Source: Thioalkalivibrio nitratireducens DSM 14787 (GTDB lineage: Bacteria; Pseudomonadota; Gammaproteobacteria; Ectothiorhodospirales; Ectothiorhodospiraceae). Taken from it: 64,000 nucleotides of DNA. The notes under the pieces were generated by a model. It ran no database searches and had not been told where the DNA came from. It worked only from the letters and a program-made list of their open reading frames with translations. This document shows positions 8,439-17,599 of this stretch, piece after piece. How positions within the stretch are numbered: the first letter of the stretch is position 1; each line of letters starts with the position of its first letter. Where the stretch lies: assembly GCF_000321415.2 (NCBI RefSeq), contig NC_019902.2, forward strand, positions 2,728,001 through 2,792,000. Reading direction: 5' to 3'. The position numbers and the translations under genes are program-made.

Positions 8439-9563
8439 GTGAAGAAGCGCTTCGCCGCTATGACAATCCGTCCGCGAACGCTGTCGGGTATCGTCGCGTT
8501 ATGCCTCGCACTGGTGTTGGCACCGACGGCGGTGGCGCAGGTGCTCGAACGCCCGGCTGCCGGAACGGCCCCCGTCCGCGCCGTGATCGACGATTTCGAT
8601 GCTGGGGTAAACCACTGGTGGCCACCGGCGCACAGCGGCAACCTCGCCGGAGTGCTGCGCGACGCCGAGGGCCGGCCCGCGGCCTGGCGTGATTACGACC
8701 GCTCGCAGGAGAATCCGCGCAGCGGCCGCAGCGGGGCACTACGCCTGTCCTTCCAGTGGGATCCGGCGATTCGGTTCACGGAACCGGCCCCGGGCGGCGC
8801 GGCCAGCCATCTGGTGCGGCTGCACCTGCCGCCGGAGACGGCCGACACCCCGGCCCGCCGCTTCGGACCCGGCCAGGCCCTCGAGATACTCGTGCACGGC
8901 GACGGCTCGGGCAACCGCTTTCGCTTCGTGGTACGCGACGGCAGGAACCAGCTCGAGGGCTCGCCCTGGATCACGGTGCACTGGACCGGCTGGCGCAGGA
9001 TCATCTGGGATCTCGACCGCGGGCCGGTGATCGGCTGGGTCAACGGCGACGGGGTACTCGACGGCCGGAGTTTCCACTTCGACAGCATCCTGGTCACCCG
9101 TGACGAGGCCGGCACCAGTCGCGGCGGTACGCTGTACTTCGACGACCTGCGCGTGATCGCCCCCGGCGACGGCGTCTCAGGCGCCGAGGCGGCGGCACCG
9201 TCGCCGGCCCGGGAAGTCACCGGGGAGGCCGGGCAGACCCCCGGGTTGCCCGAAGGACGGGAACTGCGGGACATTCCCTGGCCCGGCGCAGCGCTGGAGC
9301 CGCGGGATCTTCCCCCGCCCGACGAAGTCCGGGGTGCTGCTGATTCGACCCCTCACGGGGATACCCCGGTACTGCCCCAGCGATGGCGACGGGGGCGCAT
9401 CGGGTCGGGGCGGCCGCGGCGGCCACCATGCCGCCGGCATCGCCGCCCCAAGGGGCGGACGCATGCCGCCTACTGCAGCGCAGGCAGCAGCTGCAGCAGC
9501 GCGTACCACAGCGGCAGGGTGACGAGCGACAGCGCGGTGGTCAGGGTGACGGCGGCCGCATAG
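8439..9563 (+). CDS. Secreted hypothetical protein with jelly-roll-like domain
   Basis: 374 aa from GTG 8439, chosen because GGAGG (8428-8432) is 6 nt upstream and a KKR-led signal peptide follows (core SGIVALCLALVLAPTAVAQ). Mature residues about 45-245 look like a carbohydrate-binding-type beta-sandwich: an opening VIDDFDAGVNHWW and a closing GGTLYFDDLRV, typical of CBM11/CIA30-like domains. The family could not be named. From about 9340 the composition changes to an Arg/Pro/Ser/Cys-rich tail unlike the rest. The last 94 nt are antisense to the end of the AEC transporter gene. The true C-terminus may be earlier, with an indel or run-on. Export to the periplasm is likely. Confidence 0.7.
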   Translation: MKKRFAAMTIRPRTLSGIVALCLALVLAPTAVAQVLERPAAGTAPVRAVIDDFDAGVNHWWPPAHSGNLAGVLRDAEGRPAAWRDYDRSQENPRSGRSGALRLSFQWDPAIRFTEPAPGGAASHLVRLHLPPETADTPARRFGPGQALEILVHGDGSGNRFRFVVRDGRNQLEGSPWITVHWTGWRRIIWDLDRGPVIGWVNGDGVLDGRSFHFDSILVTRDEAGTSRGGTLYFDDLRVIAPGDGVSGAEAAAPSPAREVTGEAGQTPGLPEGRELRDIPWPGAALEPRDLPPPDEVRGAADSTPHGDTPVLPQRWRRGRIGSGRPRRPPCRRHRRPKGRTHAAYCSAGSSCSSAYHSGRVTSDSAVVRVTAAA

Positions 9564-10405
9564 AGCCCGGTATCGAGGCCGAACCGGTCGCAGAACACGA
9601 TGCCCAGCACCATCGCCGGCATCGCCGCCTCGAGCACCGTGCCAATCCCCGGGACGCCCTGCAGGCCCAGCGCCAGGGCCAGGCCGAGCGCCACCAGCGG
9701 CGCCGCCAGCAACTGAACCACCGCGACCACGGCCAGCGCCCGACCAGCGCGCGCCCGAAAACGATCGAACATCAGCGCTAGCCCGAGCGAGAACAGCATC
9801 AGGGGGGTCACCGCATGGCCGAGGAAACCGAGCCAGCCATCGAGCCATCCGGGCATCGGAACCCCGCCGACGTTGAACACCACCGCCACGAACGCGGCCC
9901 AGATCGAGGGCACAGCAAATAGCCCGCGGAGCGGACCGGTCACCGGTTCGTCATGGGTTCCGAAGTGGCGCGCGATCAGCACACCGACGGTCAGCAGCAG
10001 GGGCAGTGCACCGAACAGGTCGTACTGGATCGCAACCGCCCTGCCGGCATCGCCGAACAGGCGGTCCAGGATCGGCAGGCCGAGATAGACGGCATTCGGC
10101 CAAGCGGCCGCGAGCATCATCGCACCGAGCGTCGCCCGGCCCGGGGCACAGAGCCGGCAGGCGAGTGCGGTCAGCGCGAGCGCGGCGATCACCGTCAGGC
10201 CCGCGACTGCGGCAATCTTCAGTGAAACGAGTCCGAGTGGCGCGGTCCAGAGCACCTTCAGAACCAGCGCGGGAAGCAGCAGGTAGTAGACCAGCGTGGT
10301 GAGAACACGCCGGGTCTCGTCCGCCCGGAGGCCTCCCGGCCGCAGGCGGCCCCAGGCAACCCCACAGGCGATCAGCGCCCCCATCTGCGTCATCACGCCG
10401 AGCAT
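9470..10405 (-). CDS. AEC-family (auxin efflux carrier-like) permease
   Basis: 311 aa, about ten hydrophobic helices in the two five-helix halves typical of AEC/BASS-fold permeases. These proteins export or take up small organic acids such as malate; the substrate cannot be told from sequence. It begins MLGVMTQMGALIACGVAWGR and ends LPLWYALLQLLPALQ. It is the last gene of a leftward run and converges on the secreted hypothetical protein, overlapping its 3' end. Confidence 0.83.
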   Translation of the reverse strand: MLGVMTQMGALIACGVAWGRLRPGGLRADETRRVLTTLVYYLLLPALVLKVLWTAPLGLVSLKIAAVAGLTVIAALALTALACRLCAPGRATLGAMMLAAAWPNAVYLGLPILDRLFGDAGRAVAIQYDLFGALPLLLTVGVLIARHFGTHDEPVTGPLRGLFAVPSIWAAFVAVVFNVGGVPMPGWLDGWLGFLGHAVTPLMLFSLGLALMFDRFRARAGRALAVVAVVQLLAAPLVALGLALALGLQGVPGIGTVLEAAMPAMVLGIVFCDRFGLDTGLYAAAVTLTTALSLVTLPLWYALLQLLPALQ

Positions 10406-10450
10406 GATGATGGGGACGCGTTCTTGCGCCTGCCGGTGAGCTACCGGGCG

Positions 10451-10834
10451 TCAGGCACCCCCGTTGCCGGCTGCCTGCTGCTGCCGCCGGATGTCCTCGT
10501 GCACCTGCGCCATGTCCAGTTCCCGTGCCTTGCCCAGCACGTCCTCGAGCTGGCTCGCGCTGAGCATGCCGGGCTGCGAGAAGATGATCACCTGTTCGCG
10601 GAAGATCATCAGTGTCGGGATCGAGCGGATCTGAAACGCGGCGGCGAGCGCCTGCTGCTCCTCGGTATTGACCTTGGCGAATACCACGTCCTGATAGTTT
10701 TCCGAGGCCGCCTCGAAGATCGGGGCGAACGACCGGCAGGGGGCACACCACGGCGCCCAGAAATCGACGATGACGATGTCGTTCCCGGTCACGGTGGATT
10801 CGAAGTTTTCCTGAGTGAGTTCCTGGACGGCCAT
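10451..10834 (-). CDS. Thioredoxin-family protein with CAPC active site
   Basis: 127 aa, a single thioredoxin fold with no signal peptide, so cytoplasmic. The active site is WCAPC (Cys30, Cys33) in place of the usual WCGPC, within DFWAPWCAPCRSFAPIFEAA. The cis-Pro segment RSIPTLMIF is present. A 20-residue Gln/Ala-rich tail extends beyond the fold. A Gly-to-Ala change between the cysteines should alter redox potential modestly, and CAPC-type thioredoxins do occur in other proteobacteria. It is 46 nt upstream of the AEC permease on the same strand. Confidence 0.88.
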   Translation of the reverse strand: MAVQELTQENFESTVTGNDIVIVDFWAPWCAPCRSFAPIFEAASENYQDVVFAKVNTEEQQALAAAFQIRSIPTLMIFREQVIIFSQPGMLSASQLEDVLGKARELDMAQVHEDIRRQQQAAGNGGA

Positions 10835-10886
10835 GCGAAGCTCCTGTTGAAGTTAGTGCGGACGATACCAGCAGACACCGGCGATG

Positions 10887-11471
10887 TCAGGGATCCGGTG
10901 TCCTGAGCATGGCTGCGCGCAGCCGCCGCAGGCGCTCCAGCGGGTCGTCTTCTTCCAGCAGCGACTGCTTGATGTCCAGCTCCAGCGGCAACAGCTCGAT
11001 CAGGCGTCCGGCCACCCACGCCGAATCCTGCAACCGGCGTTCGAGATGGGACCAGGGCGTTCCGAGCTGATCGAGCAGGCGCTCCAGCAGACCGGCCAGC
11101 GACGCGTATTCGAGCGGAAGGTCCAGTGCCGGCCACTCCGGCACCGATTCGGTGTCGCCGAGGATCAGCCCGTCGGGTCGTTGCCGGTGGCCCAGGATCC
11201 GCACCCGCTCGCGACCGCACGCCAGGATGCCGAGCAGCCCGTCCGGCCGCTGTTCCCAGTCGATGATCTCGGCCCGGGTGCCCAGGGCCGCGAACTCCGC
11301 GGCCGGAGATGTCTCGCTGCCCTGCCCGATCCTGACCACCACGAAGCCGTCACCACCGCCGCGCATGCATTCCCGCACCATGTCGATGTAACGCGTCTCG
11401 AAGATCCGGAGCGGCAGCAGGCCATCCGGGAACAGCACGGTATTGAGCGGAAACACGGGCAGGGTCTTCAT
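10887..11471 (-). CDS. Lon N-terminal substrate-binding domain protein (LonN/PUA-like)
   Basis: 194 aa made entirely of the Lon N-terminal domain, with no AAA ATPase or protease part. The start LPVFPLNTVLFPDGLLPLRI and the segment FETRYIDMV are typical. Such stand-alone proteins are widespread in gammaproteobacteria and their role is unproven; substrate recognition or adaptor function is only inferred. ATG 11471 overlaps the ubiX stop (ATGA), so it is probably co-translated with ubiX. Confidence 0.87.
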   Translation of the reverse strand: MKTLPVFPLNTVLFPDGLLPLRIFETRYIDMVRECMRGGGDGFVVVRIGQGSETSPAAEFAALGTRAEIIDWEQRPDGLLGILACGRERVRILGHRQRPDGLILGDTESVPEWPALDLPLEYASLAGLLERLLDQLGTPWSHLERRLQDSAWVAGRLIELLPLELDIKQSLLEEDDPLERLRRLRAAMLRTPDP

Positions 11472-12097
11472 GTGTCCTCCCCGGCCGGGGTCGGGCCACC
11501 CCAGCGCGGTACGAGATCGTGCGCGACGTCCAGATGATCCAGGATCCGGGCCACCATGAAGTCCACGAGGTCGCCCAGCGTCTGCGGGCGATGGTAAAAG
11601 GCGGGATTGGCGGGCATGATCACCGCACCCATGCGCGCCAGCTGCAGCATGTTGCGCAGATGCACCTCGGAAAAGGGCGTTTCCCGCACGACCAAAACGA
11701 GTGGCCGCCGTTCCTTCAGCACCACGTCGGCGGCCCGCTCGATCAGGCTGCGCGACGCGCCAGTCGCCACCGCCGAAAGCGTCGCGGTGGAACACGGGCA
11801 GATGACCATTGCCCGCGGTACGGCCGAGCCGCTGGCCACCGGGGCCGTCCACTGTTCCGGACCGTAACAGCGGATCTGCCCTTCCGAGGCGCCGAAACGG
11901 TCCGCGAAGAAGCGCGCAATCTCCGCCGGCCGCCCCGGTACGGACAGGTCGGTCTCCAGACCCAGCACCACCTGCGCAGGCCGCGACAGCATCAGGTGGA
12001 TAGCCGCTCCCGACTGCACCAGGCACTCCAGCAGGCGGATCCCGTACTGGGCACCCGACGCTCCGGTCAGGGCCAGCGCGAGGTCATCGGCCGCCAT
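11468..12097 (-). CDS. ubiX: Flavin prenyltransferase UbiX
   Basis: 209 aa. It attaches a dimethylallyl group to FMN, making the prenylated flavin cofactor of the UbiD decarboxylase in ubiquinone synthesis (UbiD is not in this window). Family motifs visible are LTGASGAQYGIRLLE at the N-terminus, MVICPCSTATLSAVATGAS, and the C-terminal MLQLARMGAVIMPANPAFY. The start overlaps the 3' end of mpl by 14 nt. Confidence 0.94.
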   Translation of the reverse strand: MAADDLALALTGASGAQYGIRLLECLVQSGAAIHLMLSRPAQVVLGLETDLSVPGRPAEIARFFADRFGASEGQIRCYGPEQWTAPVASGSAVPRAMVICPCSTATLSAVATGASRSLIERAADVVLKERRPLVLVVRETPFSEVHLRNMLQLARMGAVIMPANPAFYHRPQTLGDLVDFMVARILDHLDVAHDLVPRWGGPTPAGEDT

Positions 12098-13463
12098 CCC
12101 ATTTCTCCCGCAGGCGCTGGAGCAGGGCGTCGTGGAACCCGCCGAAACCCCCGTTGCTCATGATCACCACTGAATCACCCGGGCGGGCCGCAGCCGCCAC
12201 CGCCGCCACGAGTTCCGGAACCTGTGCACCGATGGTCAGGCGATCGCCCAGCTCGCTGCGAAGCCCCTGCGGCGACCAGTCGAGCGTACCCGGCCACAGC
12301 AGGTACACTCCATCGGCCTGCGCCAGCGACGCCCCCAGCGTATCCGCGTGCACGCCCATCCGCATGGTATTGGATCGGGGTTCCAGCGCGACCAGCAGCC
12401 GCCCGGCGTCGCCCGACGCACGCAGCCCCGCCAGCGTCAGCCGGATCGCGGTGGGGTGATGGGCGAAGTCGTCGATCACCCGGATCCCGCCCACTTCGCC
12501 GCGCAGTTCCTGCCGGCGCCGCACCCCGGTGAACCGGGCCAGGATCTCGATCCCCTGCTCCAGCGCCACCCCCGCATGCCGGGCCGCGCCCAGTGCCGCC
12601 AGCGCATTGGCCATGTTGTGCTCACCGGAAAGCGCCCAATGCACCTGGCCCACTGCACGGCCGTCCGCCAGAACCTCGAACCGCGACGCCTGTGCATCGA
12701 GCGCCCGTGCGGCCATGTCTGGAGCGGTTCCGCCGCCGAAACGTTGCACCGGCGTCCAGCAGCCCTGCTCCAGCACCTGGTCGAGCGCGGGACTGTCGGC
12801 GTTGGTCAGGATCAGGCCCTGGCCCGGTACCGTTCTCAGCAGATGGTGGAACTGGCGCTGGATCGACGCCAGATCGGGATAGATATCCGCGTGGTCGTAC
12901 TCCAGGTTGTTCAGCACCAGCGTACGCGGCCGATAGTGCACGAACTTCGCTCGCTTGTCGAAAAACGCGCAGTCGTACTCGTCGGCCTCGATCACGAAGA
13001 ACGGGCCGGAGCCCAGCCGCGCGGAAACGCCGAAATCCCGGGGCACCCCGCCGATCAGGAAGCCTGGATCGAGCCCTGCCCGGTCGAGCAGGAAGGCGAG
13101 CATGCTCGAGGTCGTCGTCTTCCCGTGCGTGCCCGCCACGGCCAGCACCCAGCGCCCGTGCAGGATCCGTTCGGCCAGCCACTGCGGCCCCGAGCTGTAC
13201 TCCAGGCCGCGGTCCAGCATGGCCTCGACCACCGGCATCCCGCGCCGCATCACGTTACCCACGACGATCCGGGCATCGCCGGGGAGATCCTCGGGCCGAT
13301 ACCCCTCGCGGAACGGGATGCCGGCCTGGCGCAACTGTCCGTCCATCGGCGGGTACAGGTTCTCGTCGACGCCGGATACCCGGATCCCGGCAGCGGCCGC
13401 CAGCTGCGCGACCCCGCCCATGAACGTGCCCCCGATACCCAGCACGTGAATCGGGCCGCTCAT
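12084..13463 (-). CDS. mpl: UDP-N-acetylmuramate:L-alanyl-gamma-D-glutamyl-meso-diaminopimelate ligase
   Basis: 459 aa Mur ligase. It joins recycled murein tripeptide to UDP-MurNAc in the cytoplasm. The N-terminal Rossmann part is IHVLGIGGTFMGGVAQLA. The ATP loop is AGTHGKTTT near residue 118. EADEYDCAFFDKRAKFVHY and DDFAHHPTAI are Mpl-type signatures that distinguish it from MurC. ATG 13463 is chosen because it overlaps the end of the upstream membrane-protein gene and places the IGGTFMGG loop about 10 residues in. The open frame continues upstream through shadow sequence. Confidence 0.95.
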   Translation of the reverse strand: MSGPIHVLGIGGTFMGGVAQLAAAAGIRVSGVDENLYPPMDGQLRQAGIPFREGYRPEDLPGDARIVVGNVMRRGMPVVEAMLDRGLEYSSGPQWLAERILHGRWVLAVAGTHGKTTTSSMLAFLLDRAGLDPGFLIGGVPRDFGVSARLGSGPFFVIEADEYDCAFFDKRAKFVHYRPRTLVLNNLEYDHADIYPDLASIQRQFHHLLRTVPGQGLILTNADSPALDQVLEQGCWTPVQRFGGGTAPDMAARALDAQASRFEVLADGRAVGQVHWALSGEHNMANALAALGAARHAGVALEQGIEILARFTGVRRRQELRGEVGGIRVIDDFAHHPTAIRLTLAGLRASGDAGRLLVALEPRSNTMRMGVHADTLGASLAQADGVYLLWPGTLDWSPQGLRSELGDRLTIGAQVPELVAAVAAAARPGDSVVIMSNGGFGGFHDALLQRLREKWDGGR

Positions 13464-13984
13464 ACGGTCGCGATCCCCAGGGCAAACTGGGTGACCACGC
13501 TGGAGACGATCAGGAATCCGAGCGCGATCACGACCCCGGTCATTCGCGACCCCAGGTTCAGCGCCTGCTGCAGGATATGCCCGAACACCAGCAGCAGCCA
13601 GACCACCAGCCCCAGGTAGGCGACCCCCCCCCCGGTGGATACCTGCTCGGCCTCGAAATCGGGGGGAAACAGCCAGAGCAGGCCGCTCATCACCAGCCCC
13701 AGCAACGCGCTGACGCCCACCATCGCGGTATAGGTCTGCAGCCAGCGCCCGGTGAGTCCCTGGAGCCCCAGCAATGTCAGCACGAACAGGTAGAGCAGCG
13801 CGAGATCCAGCGCGCTCAGAAACACGCTGGCGGTGAGCCCGTGCAGCGGCGCCGCGACCAGGATGCCGGAGACCATCGAGGCCCCCATCCAGAACACCAG
13901 CACTCCGTGGTCCGCGGGCAGTTCCTGCGGACCACCGCGCAGGCGCAGGACATTCAGCATCGGCACCACGGTTGCCAGGCTCAT
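13460..13984 (-). CDS. Conserved five-helix membrane protein, unknown function
   Basis: 174 aa with about five hydrophobic segments (roughly residues 27-47, 53-75, 82-105, 119-140, 148-170) and short loops, so an inner-membrane protein. I do not recognise a named family with confidence; the topology resembles Yip1-like proteins. Its ATG overlaps the mlaA stop and its stop overlaps the mpl start, so it is translated as part of an mlaA-membrane protein-mpl unit. A cell-envelope role is suggested only by that context. Confidence 0.78.
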   Translation of the reverse strand: MSLATVVPMLNVLRLRGGPQELPADHGVLVFWMGASMVSGILVAAPLHGLTASVFLSALDLALLYLFVLTLLGLQGLTGRWLQTYTAMVGVSALLGLVMSGLLWLFPPDFEAEQVSTGGGVAYLGLVVWLLLVFGHILQQALNLGSRMTGVVIALGFLIVSSVVTQFALGIATV

Positions 13985-14787
13985 TCCGGCGGATCCTCCC
14001 GTTCCATCGCCTCGAGCGCCTCGAGTTCCTCGAGCGCGTCGAGTTCGTCCAGCCAGGCGTCGTCGTTCGCCATCTCGCCGTCGCGGACCAGGAACTCCCG
14101 GCGCTGCAGCCAGAAGTCCCGCAGCGCCACATAGCGGTCGTCGGAGATCGTCGCCAGCACATCTTCGGTGGACAGCAGCCCCGCCCGCACGTGCACCAGG
14201 TCGAGTGCGGCCAACGCGAGCACCGTGTCCGGATGATCGGAGTACACCAAACGCCCCGGATGGGTATACACATCGACCACCCGCGCCGGCGCATCACGCA
14301 CGGTGCTGGGCCCCAGGAACGGAACCTGCAAGTACGGCCCGGCCGGCACCCCCCAGTATCCCAGTGTCTGCCCGAAATCCTCGTTGTTCTTGGCCAGACC
14401 CATCGGGCTGGCGACGTCGAACAGCCCGAACACCCCGAACGTGGTGTTGAACATCAGGCGCGAAACGTCGGAGGCAGCGTTGTGGAACTTGGCCTGAAGC
14501 ACGTTGTTGAACAACACCACCACGTCGTCGAGATTCGAGAAGAAGTTGCCCACACCGGTGCGTACCGGCTGGGGAAGTTCCTGATAGGCCTCCGCCGCCG
14601 GCTTGAGCACGGCCCGGTCCAGGCCGTCGTTGAACGCGAACACTGCCCGGTTATAGCGTTCGAACGGATCGGAAGGATGCCGATCCTCGGCCGGCACGCT
14701 GGCACACCCGGCCACGACCGACAGGAGCAGCACCGCCGCAGGGGGAACGAGAAAACGGTGCAATGCTGGCTTCATGGGCGCCTTCAA
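13981..14787 (-). CDS. mlaA: MlaA (VacJ) outer-membrane lipoprotein
   Basis: 268 aa from ATG 14787 (ATG 14775 is an alternative). It removes mislocalised phospholipids from the outer leaflet of the outer membrane and passes them to MlaC. The lipobox is LLSVVAGC, followed by the VacJ domain starting DPFERYNRAVFAFNDGLDRA and including GVFGLFDVASPMGL and DFGQTLGYWGVPAGPYL. The C-terminal about 25 residues are unusually acidic (Glu/Asp/Leu/Ala repeats). mlaFEDCB are not linked here. Confidence 0.93.
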   Translation of the reverse strand: MKAPMKPALHRFLVPPAAVLLLSVVAGCASVPAEDRHPSDPFERYNRAVFAFNDGLDRAVLKPAAEAYQELPQPVRTGVGNFFSNLDDVVVLFNNVLQAKFHNAASDVSRLMFNTTFGVFGLFDVASPMGLAKNNEDFGQTLGYWGVPAGPYLQVPFLGPSTVRDAPARVVDVYTHPGRLVYSDHPDTVLALAALDLVHVRAGLLSTEDVLATISDDRYVALRDFWLQRREFLVRDGEMANDDAWLDELDALEELEALEAMEREDPPE

Positions 14788-14846
14788 TGGATTCCGGCCC
14801 CCCGCCGGAAAGACGGCAGCGCCGGAAACCCTCGTTCGTCAGTGGG

Positions 14847-16073
14847 TCACAGCGGGCTGCGGTTCCGGCCGGCGGCAATGCGTAACCGTAGCGCGTTGAG
14901 CTTGATGAAGCCCGCAGCATCCTTTTGGTCGAACGCGCCAGCGTCGTCCTCGAACGTCGCGATCGCGTCGTCGAACAGGCTGTCGCTCTGTGAACGACGA
15001 CCCGCCACGATCACGTTACCCTTGTACAGGCGCAGGCGCACGCTGCCGTTCACGACCGCTTGGGTCTGGTCGATCGCCGCCTGCAGCATCCGGCGCTCCG
15101 GGCTCCACCAGTAGCCGTTGTAGATCAGGCTCGCGTAGCGGGGCATCAGCTCGTCCTTCAGGTGCGCGACTTCGCGGTCCAGCGTCAGCGACTCCAGTGC
15201 CCGGCGCGCTTTCAGCAGAATCGTTCCACCCGGGGTTTCATAGCAGCCGCGCGATTTCATGCCCACGTAGCGGTTCTCGACTAGGTCCAGACGCCCGACA
15301 CCGTTCTCGCCGCCGATCCGGTTCAGTTCCGCCAGCATCTGCGCCGGGGTCACCGGCATGCCGTTGAGCGTGACCGGATCGCCGCGCTCGAACCCGATCT
15401 CCAGCGATGTGGACACGTCCGGGGCGTTTTCGGGCGATACCGTCCAGCGCCACATGTCCTCCTCGGCTTCGGTCCAGGGGTCTTCCAGCGGACCGCCCTC
15501 GTAGGAAATGTGCAGCAGGTTCGCGTCCATCGAGTACGGCGACTTTTTGCCCTGCTTCGCGAAGTCCACCGGAATGGCGTGCTGCTCGGCGTACGCCATC
15601 AAGCGCTCGCGCGAAGTCAGATCCCACTCGCGCCACGGTGCGATCACCTGGATTCCCGGCTTCAACGCGTAGGCGCCGAGTTCGAAACGGACCTGGTCGT
15701 TGCCCTTGCCGGTCGCGCCGTGTGCGATTGCATCGGCCCCGGTCTCGTTTGCGATCTCGACCATCCGGCGCGCGATCAGCGGCCGGGCGATCGAGGTGCC
15801 GAGCAGGTATTCGCCCTCGTACAGCGTGTTCGCCCGGAACATCGGGAACACGTAGTCGCGCACGAACTCCTCGCGCAGGTCCTCGATGTAGATCTCCTTC
15901 ACCCCCATCGCCTCGGCCTTGGCCCGTGCCGGTTCTACCTCCTCGCCCTGCCCCAGGTCGGCGGTGAAAGTGATCACCTCGCAGCCGTAGGTCTCCTGCA
16001 GCCACTTCAGGATCACCGAGGTATCCAATCCACCCGAGTAGGCCAACACCACCCGGGAAACGTTCGTGCTCAT
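14847..16073 (-). CDS. argG: Argininosuccinate synthase
   Basis: 408 aa. It condenses citrulline and aspartate with ATP in arginine synthesis. The ATP-pyrophosphatase loop [15 protein letters not shown] is near residue 10. The substrate-binding segment [13 protein letters not shown] and the C-terminal [11 protein letters not shown] segment are conserved. The length fits class I short-form enzymes (about 400-410 aa). It is monocistronic as far as can be seen, with 59 bp to mlaA and about 400 bp of upstream non-coding sequence. Confidence 0.96.
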   Translation of the reverse strand: MSTNVSRVVLAYSGGLDTSVILKWLQETYGCEVITFTADLGQGEEVEPARAKAEAMGVKEIYIEDLREEFVRDYVFPMFRANTLYEGEYLLGTSIARPLIARRMVEIANETGADAIAHGATGKGNDQVRFELGAYALKPGIQVIAPWREWDLTSRERLMAYAEQHAIPVDFAKQGKKSPYSMDANLLHISYEGGPLEDPWTEAEEDMWRWTVSPENAPDVSTSLEIGFERGDPVTLNGMPVTPAQMLAELNRIGGENGVGRLDLVENRYVGMKSRGCYETPGGTILLKARRALESLTLDREVAHLKDELMPRYASLIYNGYWWSPERRMLQAAIDQTQAVVNGSVRLRLYKGNVIVAGRRSQSDSLFDDAIATFEDDAGAFDQKDAAGFIKLNALRLRIAAGRNRSPL

Positions 16074-16475
16074 CTGTTGACTCTGCCCTCTGTAGTCGCG
16101 TTCTGGTGCGCCGTGTTTGTCGCCGGATCCGACTGCGACGAACGCCAGGCCCGTTCCGGCCTTTGCCCGCCCGCCGGACCATGACGCTCAGCGCATCCGG
16201 CGCGCCGAGTACTTTCCCACCACGCACGGTCCCATGCAAATCCCTGTTGCTCGAAGTCGGTGATCCCGCCCGGACTCCGCCGGCCCCGGCGCACGGAATC
16301 GGCGCGGCAGCAGCAACCCCGCGGCCGCTACACAGCCACTGCCAGCGGCAGGGCCGGCAGGCCGCGCGCAATGACGCAGTCAGCGGAATGGAAGCAGGGC
16401 GACGTTGGATTCACGGCAGAACCGGCGCAGTGCTCCGGTCCGGGTGGGTGGCGAACCTTGCGCCCGGCGAGTGTC
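16074..16475. other. Intergenic region, no gene seen
   Basis: This 402 bp stretch lies between the argG start and the 3' end of the DUF2218 gene. Open frames crossing it are Arg/Pro/Ala-rich, lack motifs and ribosome-binding sites, and look like GC-driven artefacts. It should contain the argG promoter, but no convincing -35/-10 pair could be picked out, and no RNA gene or terminator with a T-tract was found. Confidence 0.5.
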
Positions 16476-16802
16476 TTACCCAGGGTCAGGCGAAAGCGTG
16501 CATCGTGTGCTCGGTCTGGCGCGCCGCTCCCAGTGCACCGCGAGCCGAGCACGGCGACTGAACATCGCGACGTGCTGGTCGATGACGCCCTGCACCTGCA
16601 ACAGTGCCGTTTCGTCGGCGGCAACGCAGAAGAACCGCAGGATGTCGCCCTCGGCCCCGATCCGGCACTCCCCCTGCGGGAACTGCGCAACACCCTCCCG
16701 CTCGCCGTTCCTGACAGGAATCTTCTTGGCAAAGTGCCGGCACAGCCGCTCCCGCATCGCTTCGGCGATCGGTGTCTGTACGCGACCGTGGCTCTGGATC
16801 AT
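16476..16802 (-). CDS. DUF2218 protein of the iron-uptake cluster
   Basis: 108 aa. The first 93 residues match the DUF2218 pattern: an opening GRVQTPIAEAMRERLCRHFA, a conserved HFAKKIPV, and a closing FSRRARLAVHWER. DUF2218 proteins are usually encoded with siderophore ABC and TonB-receptor genes, and one speculative role is release or handling of iron from the chelate. The ATG overlaps the stop of the ABC ATPase gene (ATGA), so it is the last gene of the uptake operon. Confidence 0.82.
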   Translation of the reverse strand: MIQSHGRVQTPIAEAMRERLCRHFAKKIPVRNGEREGVAQFPQGECRIGAEGDILRFFCVAADETALLQVQGVIDQHVAMFSRRARLAVHWERRARPSTRCTLSPDPG

Positions 16803-17599
16803 CAGTGCATCTCCTGGTCCTGGTGGTGAGGCTGGCCGGCGCCGTCCACGATGACGATTTGATGGCCGAGCGAACAGCGTTCCACCCGCCCGCTGACGCC
16901 GTAGGCCGTCTGCAGCAGCTCGGCATCGAAGGTTGAGGCGGGGTCGCCCGCCGCAAGCACACCGCCGCGTCCGAGCACGACGACGTGATCGCAGAAACGC
17001 AGCGCGAGGTTGAGGTCATGGATCGCCAGCACGCAGGTCGCAGCCTCGCGCAAGGCCAGGCCACGCACGGCCTCCAGCACCTGGATCTGCCAGCGCAGGT
17101 CGAGTGCGCTGGTCGGCTCGTCGAGCAGTAGCAGCCGTGGCCGCCGGGCGATGACCTGGGCAAGCCCGATCATCTGGCGCTGTCCGCCGGACAGCTCCCC
17201 GAGCCGGCGCAGCGCGAGTTCGCGCAGACCGAGGAGGCCGAACACTTCGTCCACGGCGGCCTCGGCTTCGCGGGCGCCGAAATCGCTGCATCCTGCGCGC
17301 AAGGCGCTCAGCACGACTTCGTAGGCGACAAGCGCCGATGGCTGTGGCAACGACTGCGGAAGATATCCAACCCGGCGCAGGCGTTCGGTCAGAGACAGCC
17401 AGGCAAGGTCGTGCCCATCGAGCAGGATCTCGCCCCGGTAGCGCCGCAGCCCCGCGACGGCCCGGAGCAGTGTCGACTTTCCCACCGCGTTCGGACCGAC
17501 CACTGCGACCAGCGCACCCGACGGAACCGGTGCCAGGTGGACGTTGGCCAGCACGGGACGGCCCCGATAGCCCGTACTGACCGCGCGAAGCTCGATCAT
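16802..17599 (-). CDS. Iron-siderophore/B12-type ABC transporter ATPase (FecE-like)
   Basis: 265 aa. Walker A is GPNAVGKSTLL, with Ala in place of the common Gly (GPNGxGKS). The signature LSGGQRQMIGLAQVIA and Walker B LLLLDEPTSALD are intact, followed by the H-loop IHDLNLALRF. It belongs to the FecE/FhuC/BtuD group. ATG 17599 overlaps the permease stop, while longer readings upstream are antisense or shadow. It probably energises uptake through the adjacent permease; the ligand is not determined. Confidence 0.9.
   Translation of the reverse strand: MIELRAVSTGYRGRPVLANVHLAPVPSGALVAVVGPNAVGKSTLLRAVAGLRRYRGEILLDGHDLAWLSLTERLRRVGYLPQSLPQPSALVAYEVVLSALRAGCSDFGAREAEAAVDEVFGLLGLRELALRRLGELSGGQRQMIGLAQVIARRPRLLLLDEPTSALDLRWQIQVLEAVRGLALREAATCVLAIHDLNLALRFCDHVVVLGRGGVLAAGDPASTFDAELLQTAYGVSGRVERCSLGHQIVIVDGAGQPHHQDQEMH

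Noticed and set aside
12084-14297. 737-codon reading through mpl and the upstream membrane protein and mlaA
   Set aside because: Only the part from ATG 13463 resembles Mpl; the rest reads conserved genes in the wrong frame.
16074-16475. Small frames upstream of argG
   Set aside because: Arg/Pro/Ala-rich, overlapping each other on both strands, with no start signals.
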